Origin: Nonomuraea jabiensis
GTDB taxonomy: Bacteria > Actinomycetota > Actinomycetes > Streptosporangiales > Streptosporangiaceae
Assembly: GCF_014204795.1 (NCBI RefSeq)
Contig: NZ_JACHMB010000001.1
Location: 10,614,501-10,678,500, forward strand
Length of the DNA: 64,000 bases
Reading direction: 5' to 3'
Part shown: piece after piece, positions 7,933-16,316 of the stretch
How the letters are laid out: every line of letters begins with the position of its first letter
Position numbering within the stretch: the first letter of the stretch is position 1
Program-made: the position numbers and the translations under genes
The notes under the pieces: generated by a model
What the model was told of the DNA's origin: nothing
The model's input: only the letters and a program-made list of their open reading frames with translations
Database searches by the model: none

Positions 7933-9440
7933 CTGTCGCCACTCCCCCAGACGGCGCGGGCGACCGCGCCACGGTCGATCTTGAAGTTCCGGGTCAGCAG
8001 ACCGCTCTCCACGGTGAGCTCCTCCGCCGGGCGGACGAGAGTCGTCGCGATGCGATGCGACGGCTCGCGGCCCGCGTTCATCCGCTTGATGTACGCCTCG
8101 ATTTCGGCCGCCCTGGCCGTGTCCTCGATGTCCTCGATCCAGACGACGCAGGCGAGCAGCGCGGCGCCGTCCGGCAGGGCCACCATGGCGCGGACGCCGG
8201 GAAGGGCGCGTTCGAGGTCGGCTTCCAGCTCGGCCGGGTTGATCTTCACCCCGCTCCGGGTGATGATCACGTTCTTCTTGCGGCCGGTGAGCCGCAGGAA
8301 GCCGTCCTCGATGACCCCCAGGTCGCCGGTGGCGATCCGGCCGTCGGGCAGGAAGACCGCGTCCTGTGTCTCGACGCCTTCGTACACGTACCCGACGACC
8401 TGCGGCCGTTCGGCGCGCACGACGACTTCGCCGTCGTCGCCGAGTTCGACGGTGATGCCGTCCACGGGCCGTCCCGCCGTGCCGATCCTGGCCAGGCCCG
8501 GCACGTTCATGGCGATCCAGCCGATCTCGGTGCTGCCGTAGAGCTCGTAGAGCGGCGCGCCGAGCTCCTGGAACAGGGTGACCATGGCCGGCGGCACCGG
8601 CGCGGACCCGGTGTACATGAGCCGCACCCGCGAGCCGTACATCGACAGCCACCCGCGGCCCCGCTCCATGCGCTCGGCCGGGTCGGCGGCCATGACCCGG
8701 TGGTGGAGCAGCTCGAAGAAGGAGGGCGGGCCGAGGATGATCGTGGGCTCCACGGTCTTGAAAGCCTGGAACATGATCTCCGGCGGGACGACGGTGGCCG
8801 CGCAGCCCGTCCAGATCGCGAGGTAGGTGAGGTAGCGCTGCTGGAAGTTCGAGTACGGCATCACGATCGCGATGTCGTCGTCCGGCGTGACCCGCCACGC
8901 GCGGGCCGACAGCTCGACGGTGTTGGCGATGCCGTCGTCGGTGAGCAGCAGGCCCTTCTGCGTGCCCGCGGTCCCCGAGGAGAACGCGATCGTGCGCACG
9001 CCGGGCGGCAGCTCCGGAGCGTCGGCGTGCCGTACGGGATCGAGCTTGACCGGCCGGTCGGAGAGGCTCGCGGTGGCGGCGGGCAGGCCGGCCTCGCCGG
9101 GGAGTGCCCGGGTCACCAGCAGCGCGGCCAGCCGGTACCGGTCGACGAGCGCGCCGATCTCCGCCGCATCGTGCCGGTTCTCCGCGGGGATGGCGACGGG
9201 GACGCAGCCGAGAGCGAGCAGCGCGAGGTCGGCGAGGATCCACTCGTAGCAGTTGGGGCCGAGCACGCCGACGAGGTCGCCCGCGCCGAGGCCGCTGTCA
9301 CGCAGCTCGGCCATGAGCAGGCGGGCGTCGTCGTGGATCTCGGCGTACGTCTTGACCAGCGTGCTCCCGTCGCGCGCCAGGAAGCGCATGCGCTGCCCGG
9401 GGTGCTCGGCGAGCCTGGCCACCAGGGAGTCAACGAACAT
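7929..9440 (-). CDS. acyl-AMP ligase (ANL superfamily)
   Basis: A 503-residue adenylate-forming enzyme. Signatures seen are the P-loop FSSGTAGTQKG (about residue 153), LYELYGSTEIGWIA (A5), TGDLGVIEDGFLRLTGRKK (A7-A8 hinge) and the C-terminal LTRNFKIDR with the catalytic Lys. No carrier or condensation domain is fused. The ACP gene follows with a GTGA overlap, so the probable reaction is ATP-dependent loading of a carboxylic acid onto ACP. FAAL-type and CoA-type ligases share these motifs; context favours ACP loading. The substrate cannot be predicted. The start at 9440 lies 11 bases inside the peptidase gene. Confidence 0.88.
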   Translation of the reverse strand: MFVDSLVARLAEHPGQRMRFLARDGSTLVKTYAEIHDDARLLMAELRDSGLGAGDLVGVLGPNCYEWILADLALLALGCVPVAIPAENRHDAAEIGALVDRYRLAALLVTRALPGEAGLPAATASLSDRPVKLDPVRHADAPELPPGVRTIAFSSGTAGTQKGLLLTDDGIANTVELSARAWRVTPDDDIAIVMPYSNFQQRYLTYLAIWTGCAATVVPPEIMFQAFKTVEPTIILGPPSFFELLHHRVMAADPAERMERGRGWLSMYGSRVRLMYTGSAPVPPAMVTLFQELGAPLYELYGSTEIGWIAMNVPGLARIGTAGRPVDGITVELGDDGEVVVRAERPQVVGYVYEGVETQDAVFLPDGRIATGDLGVIEDGFLRLTGRKKNVIITRSGVKINPAELEADLERALPGVRAMVALPDGAALLACVVWIEDIEDTARAAEIEAYIKRMNAGREPSHRIATTLVRPAEELTVESGLLTRNFKIDRGAVARAVWGSGDR

Positions 9441-10782
9441 GGATGTGTTCCTGGACGTACTCGACGGACTGCATGGGCCTGCGGCGTAACTCCTCGACCA
9501 GCGGCTCGAGGGGCCCGAGGTCGGCCGGCCCGTACGCGGCGTGGAAGGCGAGCGAGGGCCCGGGGTCGGGCAGCAGCAGGGTCTCGGCGAGGACGCGGGC
9601 CAGCGACCGCAGCCCGGCGAGGACCACGTCCGGCTCACCGATGAGCACGGGGCCGTCGAGCGCGAGCGCGCCGAGTTTCGCGAGGTAGGACAGCTGGAGG
9701 AACATGCCGTCGCTGTCGGGGAACGTGCCGAGCCCGCGGTCCACGTAGCGCAGGCACTCGGCCAGGTAGTAGGAGATGACGTCGGCCTGGTCCAGCCCGA
9801 GCGGCCCGGCCCACACCTCGGCCAGGACGAGGATGCCGAACACGTCGGCGGCCGTTTCCTGCAGCACCCCCACGACCCACCGGTCGGCCGTCCACAGCGG
9901 GGTGAAGTCCGTGGCGGGCCGGTGCACGAAGTGCCCGAACTCGTGGCTGAGCACCCCGAGCGTCGGGATCCCCGCGAACCGCTCGGCCGCCGGGTCGAAC
10001 CCGTTCCCCACCCGCGCGTACCGGGCGGAGAGCGGCCCGGACACCGTGTCGAGGACGGCCCGGTGGGTGTTGCGGAAGTAGTAGGTCTTCTTGTACGGCG
10101 ACTGGTCGACCCCTTCGTCCTCCGGCAGGAAGTACGCGATGTGCTTGGGGTGCAGGTTGCCCTCCCCGGCCATGAAGAACAGCCGGGTCGCGCCGAACGC
10201 CGGCAGGTCGCCGAGCCGCAGGTCCGCCATGAGCGCGCGCAGGTACGGCTCGACCTGGTGCCGCTCGGCGAGCGCGGCGGCCACGTACTCCTGCCCCACG
10301 TCGTCGCGGCGGCAGGCGAACGCCGTGGGCAGCCCGCCGGGGTCCTTGCCCGACCAGGTGCCGAGATGGCCCGCGACGAGCGTCACGTCCTCGCGCAGCT
10401 CCGCGAGCTCGCACAGGGCCTCGGCCGGGTAGCCGTGCTCGACGGCGTCGGCGCGCAGCGCGAGCGCGCGCCGGTCGGCGTCGCCGGGCAGGTGCTTGGC
10501 GATGTCGCGCATGGCGGAGGCGACCAGCGCCGGGGCGTGGAAGCGCCGCCTTTCCCGCGCGTCCTCGGGCGGCCCCGCCGTCTCCTTGACCCGCTGCCAG
10601 TCGGCCTCGACGGCCGCCCTCAGCGCGGCCAGCCCGGCGAGGAAGCCGCCGCCGAGGTCCGGGGTCTCGGCCGCGAGGTCGAGGCACGCCAGCTGGTATC
10701 CGGCGGACGGCGGCCAGAAGGCGCTGCGCCAGTCACGGTAGGTCCCGGCGGCGGCCAGATTGCGTACGTAGTCGAACCTCAT
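9430..10782 (-). CDS. HExxH zinc metallopeptidase
   Basis: A 450-residue protein with the zinc motif LSHEFGHFVHR (His280, Glu281, His284) and a downstream QETAADVFG that supplies Glu309 and Asp313, a gluzincin-like ExxxD. No signal peptide is visible, so it probably acts in the cytoplasm. The ATG overlaps the GMC oxidoreductase stop. The tabtoxin cluster includes a zinc peptidase (TabP) that releases the active beta-lactam amino acid from its dipeptide, so a processing or self-handling role is attractive here. Common ancestry with TabP is not shown. A sequence comparison against TabP and the M3, M13 and DUF6421 families would decide. Confidence 0.75.
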   Translation of the reverse strand: MRFDYVRNLAAAGTYRDWRSAFWPPSAGYQLACLDLAAETPDLGGGFLAGLAALRAAVEADWQRVKETAGPPEDARERRRFHAPALVASAMRDIAKHLPGDADRRALALRADAVEHGYPAEALCELAELREDVTLVAGHLGTWSGKDPGGLPTAFACRRDDVGQEYVAAALAERHQVEPYLRALMADLRLGDLPAFGATRLFFMAGEGNLHPKHIAYFLPEDEGVDQSPYKKTYYFRNTHRAVLDTVSGPLSARYARVGNGFDPAAERFAGIPTLGVLSHEFGHFVHRPATDFTPLWTADRWVVGVLQETAADVFGILVLAEVWAGPLGLDQADVISYYLAECLRYVDRGLGTFPDSDGMFLQLSYLAKLGALALDGPVLIGEPDVVLAGLRSLARVLAETLLLPDPGPSLAFHAAYGPADLGPLEPLVEELRRRPMQSVEYVQEHIHVR

Positions 10783-12377
10783 GCGTTCTCCAGGGAGTCG
10801 GCGATAACGAGCGCTGCGCCTTTTTCGCCGATCATCATGCTCGCGGCGTTCGTGTTGCCTGAGACCATGGTCGGCATCACCGAGGCGTCGATCACGCGTA
10901 GCCCGGACAGACCGTGGACGCGCAGCCGGTGGTCGACGACCGCCATCGGGTCGGCGCCCATCCGGCACGTCCCCACCGGGTGGTAGGACGTGTCGCCGTT
11001 CTCGCGCGCGTAGGCGACCAGCTCGTCGTCGGTCCGGACGTCCTTGCCCGGGATCAGCTCGAACTCGCGGTACGCGTCGAGCGCGGGGTCCTCGACGACG
11101 CGGCGCGCGATGCGCATCCCGGCGACCAGCCGCGCGCGGTCGGCCTCGGCGGCGAGGAAGCGCGGCCGGATCGCGGGCGGGGCCGTCGGGTCGGCGGAGC
11201 GGATGTGGATGGACCCGGCCGACTCGGGCCGCAGCGGATAGACGCCGACGGTCATGCCGGGAGCGGTGTCCAGCCGCCGGGTCGCTCCCGCGCCGTAGCT
11301 GGCCGGGGCGAAGTGGAACTGGATGTCCGGCCGCGGCTCGGCGCCGGACGAGCGGACGAACCCGTGGCCGAGCGCGATGGGCAGGCTGAGCAGCCCCCGG
11401 CGGCGTGTCACGTACGTCACGACCTCGCGGGCCAGGCGCAGGCCGCGCGAGCGCTCGTTGAACGTGATGGGCCGGCGGACCCGCCAGCGCAGCCGGGTCG
11501 CGTAGTGATCGCGGAAGTTCTCGCCGACGCCGGGTAGATGGTGCACGACCGGCACCCCGGCCGCGCGGAGCACGTCGGCGGAGCCGATCCCCGACAGTTC
11601 GAGCAGCTGCGGCGACTGGACGGCCCCCGCGCTGACGATCACCTCGCGCCCGCAGCCGGCCCGCCGCGCCCGGCCCTGGTGGCGGAAGCTGACGCCGACG
11701 CAGCGCGTGCCCTCGAACCGCAGCCCGGTGACATGCGCGTCGGTGAGCACCATCAGGTTGGGCCGCCGCAGCGCGCGGCGGAGATACGTGCCCGCGACCG
11801 ACGAGCGGCGGCCCCGGTCGTGGTTGACCTGGTAGTAGCCGAAGCCCTCCTGGTCGCCGGAGTTGTAGTCGGGGTTCTCCCGGTATCCGGCTTTCTGCGC
11901 GGCCACCAGGAACGCGTCACACAGCTCGTCACGCTCGCGCGGCAGGCCGACGCTGATCAGCCCGTCGCTGCCCCGGCTCGGCCCGCCGATCCCCGTGCTC
12001 TCCAGGCTCCTGAAGTACGGCAGCACACCGGCCCACGACCAGCCCGGGTTGCCGAGCCGCTCCCACTCGTCGTAGTCCTCGCGCTGGCCGCGGACGAAGA
12101 TCATGCCGTTGATCTGGTTGGACCCGCCGAGCAGGCGCCCGCGGGGGATGCGCAGGGTCCGGCCGCCGATCGTCGGGTCGGCGTCGGTCTCGAAGCACCA
12201 GTCGTAGCGGGGGTTGCCCATGAGTATGGTCTCCGCGGCCGGGATCGACAGCAGCGGGCTGCGCCGCCGCGACCCCGACTCCAGCAGGAGCACCCGCGTG
12301 CCGGGGTCCTCGGACAACCGCGACGCGAGCACGCAGCCCGCCGCGCCCGCTCCCACGATGATGTAGTCCGCCCGCAT
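10779..12377 (-). CDS. GMC-family FAD-dependent alcohol oxidase/dehydrogenase
   Basis: A 532-residue glucose-methanol-choline oxidoreductase. The FAD dinucleotide fold opens the protein (YIIVGAGAAGCVLASRL), and RGRLLGGSNQINGMIFVRG replaces the usual GGSSSINGM. VSAGAVQSPQLLELSGIG and the C-terminal SYHPVGTCRMG carry the catalytic His region, followed by SGNTNAASMMIGEKGA. Such enzymes oxidise primary alcohols to aldehydes. In a tabtoxinine-like pathway, a methyl-derived hydroxymethyl carbon must reach the acid level before beta-lactam closure, and this enzyme is a candidate for that step (inference). It directly follows the TauD-type gene with no gap. Confidence 0.88.
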   Translation of the reverse strand: MRADYIIVGAGAAGCVLASRLSEDPGTRVLLLESGSRRRSPLLSIPAAETILMGNPRYDWCFETDADPTIGGRTLRIPRGRLLGGSNQINGMIFVRGQREDYDEWERLGNPGWSWAGVLPYFRSLESTGIGGPSRGSDGLISVGLPRERDELCDAFLVAAQKAGYRENPDYNSGDQEGFGYYQVNHDRGRRSSVAGTYLRRALRRPNLMVLTDAHVTGLRFEGTRCVGVSFRHQGRARRAGCGREVIVSAGAVQSPQLLELSGIGSADVLRAAGVPVVHHLPGVGENFRDHYATRLRWRVRRPITFNERSRGLRLAREVVTYVTRRRGLLSLPIALGHGFVRSSGAEPRPDIQFHFAPASYGAGATRRLDTAPGMTVGVYPLRPESAGSIHIRSADPTAPPAIRPRFLAAEADRARLVAGMRIARRVVEDPALDAYREFELIPGKDVRTDDELVAYARENGDTSYHPVGTCRMGADPMAVVDHRLRVHGLSGLRVIDASVMPTMVSGNTNAASMMIGEKGAALVIADSLENA

Positions 12378-13250
12378 CTAACCGGCCGCCGCGAGGGTCG
12401 TCCGGTGCATCAGGCGCCGGTGGTTGACGTGGTCATAGGGGGTGGCCCGGTGCATGGCGCTGCGGTTGTCCCACAGGACGATGTCGCCGGCCTGCCAGCG
12501 GTGGCGGTAGGTGAAACGCGGCATCGTGGCGAACTCCTGCAGGAACGTGATGAGCGGCCGGCTCTCGTCCTCGGGCATGCCCTCGATCCGCCACGGCACG
12601 TTGCCGCCGACGTACAGGGCCTTGCGGCCGCTCACGTCGTGCACCTTCACGATCGGGTGCGCGACGTCGGCCCACTCCTCGCGTTCCTTAGCGGTGGGCG
12701 GCGGCCGGTCCGGATAGTTGTAGGGCCGGGACTGGACCCGGCTGATGATGACCCTGAGATCGGCGATCCGGTCCTTGACCTGGTCCGGGAGCGCGTCGTA
12801 GGCGGCGTACATGTTGCCGTACCACGTGTCCCCGCCGACCGGCGGCACCTCGCGGGCGTACAGCATCGACCCCGCCGGCGGGGCGGGCAGGTACGCGCCG
12901 TCGCTGTGCCAGACCCGGCCGCTGTACGCCGAGCCGATCGGCTTGCCGTCGCGGGTCAGATTCGACAGGACGAGGATCTCGGGATGGTCGTCGGCGTTGA
13001 ACTGGGACCGGGTGTAAGTGACCACCTCACCGAACCTGCGACTGAACTCCACCTGTTCGGCCGGGGTCATTTTCTGACCCCTGATCAGCAAAATGGTGGT
13101 GTCGATCCAGGCGCGATAGATGCGCTCGAAATCATGGTCCGAAATATAACCGGTGACATCGATCCCACGGACTTCAGTGCCAATACCCGCCGTGATGGGA
13201 ATCAACTCAAGCACGGCGGGAGCATACGGTGCGGTCACCGCGCGACGCAA
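12378..13250 (-). CDS. TauD/TfdA-type Fe(II)/2-oxoglutarate dioxygenase
   Basis: A 290-residue TauD/clavaminate-synthase-like dioxygenase and first gene of the long minus-strand operon. The iron motif is VWHSDGAYLPAPP (HxD), the distal His is in NRSAMHRATPYDH, and the C-terminal Arg that binds 2-oxoglutarate is in HRRLMHRTTL. The start at 13250 gives 15 residues before the conserved LELIPITAGIGTEVRGID, so a slightly later GTG is possible. Tabtoxin has a clavaminate-synthase-like protein (TblC, from memory). Hydroxylation of the amino-acid backbone or oxidation of a C1 branch are both possible. Confidence 0.88.
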   Translation of the reverse strand: MRRAVTAPYAPAVLELIPITAGIGTEVRGIDVTGYISDHDFERIYRAWIDTTILLIRGQKMTPAEQVEFSRRFGEVVTYTRSQFNADDHPEILVLSNLTRDGKPIGSAYSGRVWHSDGAYLPAPPAGSMLYAREVPPVGGDTWYGNMYAAYDALPDQVKDRIADLRVIISRVQSRPYNYPDRPPPTAKEREEWADVAHPIVKVHDVSGRKALYVGGNVPWRIEGMPEDESRPLITFLQEFATMPRFTYRHRWQAGDIVLWDNRSAMHRATPYDHVNHRRLMHRTTLAAAG

Positions 13251-13341
13251 GGACGCGGGAAACTTTCATTTTCCGTAATCGGCCCGGCGGGCGACCCCGA
13301 TAAGTGCCGCGACAAAAACCGCGCACCGGCACCGACCAGCG

Positions 13342-13360
13342 AGTTTACATGTTACAAACT
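13342..13360. promoter_or_regulatory. imperfect palindrome in the divergent control region
   Basis: The 291-base gap between the divergent operons (13251-13541) contains AGTTT and AAACT arms separated by nine bases with a central ACATGTTAC. The region is AT-rich compared with the surroundings. Its position between the two operons fits an operator controlling both. No cluster-encoded regulator exists, so any binder must be encoded elsewhere. Confidence 0.3.
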
Positions 13361-13422
13361 TCTCACACCCAACGAATCGGCATGCCCCGGCCTTTGCGCA
13401 GGCCGGAATTGGACACGGCCCT

Positions 13423-13450
13423 TTGCCCGCCGTCGGCCGCGTGTTACGCT
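13423..13450 (+). promoter_or_regulatory. candidate promoter for the methyltransferase operon
   Basis: TTGCCC and TACGCT are separated by 16 bases and lie about 90 bases upstream of the GTG start at 13542. The match to a vegetative actinomycete promoter is moderate only. Confidence 0.3.
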
Positions 13451-13541
13451 CCTGCCGCTCGTCCGACGACCGGAAACTCAACGGCGAGAATTCCGCCCCG
13501 CCGGCGCGGCTTTGACACCGGTCAACCCAGGGAGGGAAAGG

Positions 13542-14237
13542 GTGCCGCAATCCAGACCGGAGCTGGCGCGCATTCACGACTATTACTGCCTGCCTCGCTC
13601 CGTCGGCTCCGCCTCGCAGAGCATCTACGACATTTGGGAGAGCGGTGGCGCCTTCAACGACTCCATCACCCCCTCGACCTACGTCCCCGAATACCGCGCG
13701 CACGTCGTCCTCAAGATCCTCATGCTGACCCCGCCCGGGGCGGCGGTGCTCTCGCTCGGCTGCGGCAACGGCTTCGTCGAAGGCGACCTCGCCGACCACG
13801 ACCGTGACGTGCGCGCCATCGACTGCAACGCCGAAGCCGTCGAGCTGACCAGGAAGAAGGGGGTCGACGCCCGCACCGTCGACTTCTTCGACCTGCGTCC
13901 GGACGACGCCGCCGACGTCTCGGCCGTCTACGCCGACGGCCTGCTCGGCCACCTCTTCGACGCGGCCGGGGAACTCGCCCCCGCCCTCGGCAAGCTGCGC
14001 GACCTTAACCTGCGGCCGGGGACGCACCTGGTCCTGTCGAACGACGCGCCGCGCGACGGCAAGGCCGACTTCGCGCCGCACGAGCACGTGGACGGATTCT
14101 GGTTCATCGCGAAGGACTATCTGCACAAGAGCCTGATTTCTTTCGGGTTCGAGCCGGTGGAAAGCTACTATTTCCCGTACCTGCGGCCGGTGAGCGGAAT
14201 ACGCAACCGCACGATCTGCGTCGCGCTCGTGCCCTGA
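13542..14237 (+). CDS. SAM-dependent methyltransferase (TblA-like)
   Basis: A 231-residue class I methyltransferase. Motif I is VLSLGCGNGFVEGDL, with acidic VRAIDCNAEAVELTRKKG after it. The GTG start at 13542 has a strong ribosome-binding site (AGGGAGGG, 13530-13537), although the frame stays open far upstream. It leads the plus-strand operon, followed by LysA-, DapD-, DapC- and beta-lactam-synthetase-like genes. Labelling studies, from memory, place the beta-lactam carbonyl carbon of tabtoxinine as coming from the methionine methyl group, so a C-methyltransferase is expected. TblA is the tabtoxin counterpart I would compare first. Confidence 0.8.
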   Translation: MPQSRPELARIHDYYCLPRSVGSASQSIYDIWESGGAFNDSITPSTYVPEYRAHVVLKILMLTPPGAAVLSLGCGNGFVEGDLADHDRDVRAIDCNAEAVELTRKKGVDARTVDFFDLRPDDAADVSAVYADGLLGHLFDAAGELAPALGKLRDLNLRPGTHLVLSNDAPRDGKADFAPHEHVDGFWFIAKDYLHKSLISFGFEPVESYYFPYLRPVSGIRNRTICVALVP

Positions 14238-14258
14238 TGATCGGATCCCGCCTTGCCA

Positions 14259-15482
14259 ATGTCGGCTGAATTCGCCGAGCGCCTGCTGCCGCGGCTCCCC
14301 GATCTCGTCGCGGATTACGGCACGCCATTCCACATCTACGACGCGCGCGGCATCGTGGCCACCCACGAGGCCATGGTGCGCGCATTCGGTGACCCCTCGT
14401 ACCGGCAATATTTCGCCGTGAAGGCGTTGCCGAACCTGAATGTCCTGGCGTTGCTGCGCGCCGCCGGAAGTGGTTTCGACTGTTCGTCCCCGGTGGAAGT
14501 GCGCCTCGCCGAGACGGCCGGCGCGCAGGCCGGCGACATCGTCTTCACCGCCAACAACACCGCGCTGTCCGAATATCGCGCGGCCCGCGCCGCGGGAGCG
14601 TTGATAACGTTCGACGACAGGTCTTTCGCGGAAAAGGTCGACGAACTTCCCGAGACCGTCGCCTTCCGCATCTCCCCCACCGGTCTGGCCGCCGGCTGCG
14701 CGCTCATGGGCGACGCGGCGCACAGCAAGTTCGGCGTGCCCGTGCGCGAGCTCGCCGACGCGTACGCGGACGCCGTCGCCCGTGGCGCGCGACGGTTCGG
14801 CATCCACGGCATGACCTGTGCCAACGAGCTCGACACCGGCCGCGCCGCGCGGGCGGCCGCCGACGTCATCCGGCACGGCGCGCGGGTCGCCGAGGCCGTC
14901 GGGATCGAGCTCGAGTACGTGAACGTCGGCGGCGGGCTCGGCATCCCCTACCACGAGGACGACAAACCCATCGACTTCACCGCGTACGCGCAGGAGATCC
15001 TCGCCGCCCGCGAGGAGTTCTTCGGCCCCGGCGGGCCGCGCATCCTCACCGAGATCGGCCGGTACGTCACCGGCCCGCACGGCGTCCTGGTCACCCGCGT
15101 CATCAACCGCTGCCGCAAGGGCCACGAGATCGTCGGCCTGGACGCCTCGATGTCGTCCCTGATGCGGCCCGCCATGTACGGCGCGTACCACCACATCTCC
15201 CTCCCCTATGCCGAGGGCAGGGAGATCGGCAGGTTCGACGTCGTCGGCGCGCTCTGCGAGAACCTGGACAAGTTCGCCGTCGACCGCGAGCTGCCCGAGC
15301 CCCGCGACGGCGACATCGCGCTCATCCACGACACCGGCGCCCACGGCCACGCCATGGGCTTCACCTACAACGGCCGCCTGCGTCCCGCCGAGCTGATGCT
15401 CACCGACGGCGGCGACGTGGTGGAGATCCGGCGTGCCGAAACCTACGACGACTACATCGCGACCGTCCGCTGGGGAGTGTGA
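14259..15482 (+). CDS. LysA/TabA-like PLP-dependent decarboxylase
   Basis: A 407-residue type III-fold PLP enzyme of the diaminopimelate/ornithine decarboxylase family. It shows TPFHIYDARG, the PLP lysine in YFAVKALPN (Lys55), GSGFDCSSPVEVRLA, a glycine-rich phosphate loop (NVGGGLGIPYHEDD), RILTEIGRYV and the C-terminal ALCENLDKF. ATG 14259 is preferred to an in-frame TTG at 14253. Tabtoxin TabA is a LysA relative, and together with the DapD- and DapC-like genes it indicates a diverted lysine pathway. BtrK, a carrier-bound glutamate decarboxylase of butirosin, is of the same fold and is the main alternative. Confidence 0.82.
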   Translation: MSAEFAERLLPRLPDLVADYGTPFHIYDARGIVATHEAMVRAFGDPSYRQYFAVKALPNLNVLALLRAAGSGFDCSSPVEVRLAETAGAQAGDIVFTANNTALSEYRAARAAGALITFDDRSFAEKVDELPETVAFRISPTGLAAGCALMGDAAHSKFGVPVRELADAYADAVARGARRFGIHGMTCANELDTGRAARAAADVIRHGARVAEAVGIELEYVNVGGGLGIPYHEDDKPIDFTAYAQEILAAREEFFGPGGPRILTEIGRYVTGPHGVLVTRVINRCRKGHEIVGLDASMSSLMRPAMYGAYHHISLPYAEGREIGRFDVVGALCENLDKFAVDRELPEPRDGDIALIHDTGAHGHAMGFTYNGRLRPAELMLTDGGDVVEIRRAETYDDYIATVRWGV

Positions 15483-16303
15483 CCTTGAACAGGAGCTTGG
15501 TCGAGAGCGCCTTCGAGCGGCGGGGGTCGTTGTCCGAGGAGGAGCTGGCGGCCCTCGCGCCGCACGTCGCCGCCGGACTCGCGGCCCTGGACCGCGGAGA
15601 GCTGCGCGCGGCACGGCCGCAGGGGCCGGAGTGGGTGGTCGACACCTTCGTGAAGAAGCTCATTCTGCTGTCGTTCCTGATCGGCACGAACGAGGTCGGG
15701 TCCGGCGGCCCGCGGCGGCCGAAGAGCTTCGACAAGATCGCGCTCAAGTTCGAGACCTGGGACGACGCCGCCTTCCGCGACGCGCGCCTGCGCGTGGTCC
15801 CCGGCGGGGTCGTCCGCCACGGCGCGTACGTGGCGCCCGGGGTCGTGCTGATGCCGTGCTTCGTCAACGTCGGCGCCCACATCGGCCCGGGCACGATGAT
15901 CGACACGTGGGCGACCGTCGGCTCCTGCGCGCAGATCGGCGCTCGCTGCCACATCTCCGGCGGAGCCGGCATCGGCGGCGTGCTCGAACCCCTCGGCGAG
16001 CAGCCGGTCATCGTCGAGGACGACGTCTTCGTCGGCGCCCGCTCGGAGATCGCCGAGGGCGTGGTCGTACGGCGGGGCGCCGTGATCGGCATGGGGGTCT
16101 TCCTCGGGAGATCCACCCCCATCGTCGACCGCGCCACGGGGAAGGTCACGTACGGCGAGGTGCCCGAGAACGCGGTCGTCGTCCCGGGCTCCCGCATCGA
16201 CGCCAACAATCCCGATATATCGGTGTATGCGGCGATCATCGTCAAGCACGCCGACGACCGCACCCGCGGCAAGACGGCCCTGAACGACCTCGTCCGCGAC
16301 TGA
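15479..16303 (+). CDS. E. coli-type tetrahydrodipicolinate N-succinyltransferase (DapD/TabB-like)
   Basis: A 274-residue protein, the same length as E. coli DapD, with a left-handed beta-helix of hexapeptide repeats in the middle (RVVPGGVVRHGAYVAPGV, MPCFVNVGAHIGPGTMID, ISGGAGIGGVLEP). The N-terminal helical domain includes VDTFVKKLILLSFLI and the C-terminus is VKHADDRTRGKTALNDLVRD. GTG 15479 overlaps the previous stop. DapD adds succinyl-CoA to tetrahydrodipicolinate. Actinomycetes normally carry a longer, divergent DapD type for lysine, so this enterobacterial type is a second, pathway-specific copy, as TabB is in tabtoxin producers. Confidence 0.92.
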   Translation: MTLNRSLVESAFERRGSLSEEELAALAPHVAAGLAALDRGELRAARPQGPEWVVDTFVKKLILLSFLIGTNEVGSGGPRRPKSFDKIALKFETWDDAAFRDARLRVVPGGVVRHGAYVAPGVVLMPCFVNVGAHIGPGTMIDTWATVGSCAQIGARCHISGGAGIGGVLEPLGEQPVIVEDDVFVGARSEIAEGVVVRRGAVIGMGVFLGRSTPIVDRATGKVTYGEVPENAVVVPGSRIDANNPDISVYAAIIVKHADDRTRGKTALNDLVRD

Positions 16304-16316
16304 GCCCCCTTCATCG

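Noticed and set aside
11538..13541. Long plus-strand open frame upstream of the methyltransferase.
   Set aside because: Antisense to the GMC and TauD-type genes; the AGGGAGGG-GTG at 13542 and domain homology define the true start.
3301..14237. Butirosin-type aminoglycoside cluster, because of BtrH-, BtrJ- and BtrK-like genes.
   Set aside because: No aminocyclitol or glycosyltransferase genes are present, while DapD, DapC and the Cys-less asparagine-synthetase homologue point to a tabtoxinine-type pathway.
13266..15614. A 782-codon minus-strand frame.
   Set aside because: Antisense shadow of the methyltransferase, decarboxylase and their junction; composition is Gly/Arg/Val/Asp-rich with no domain.
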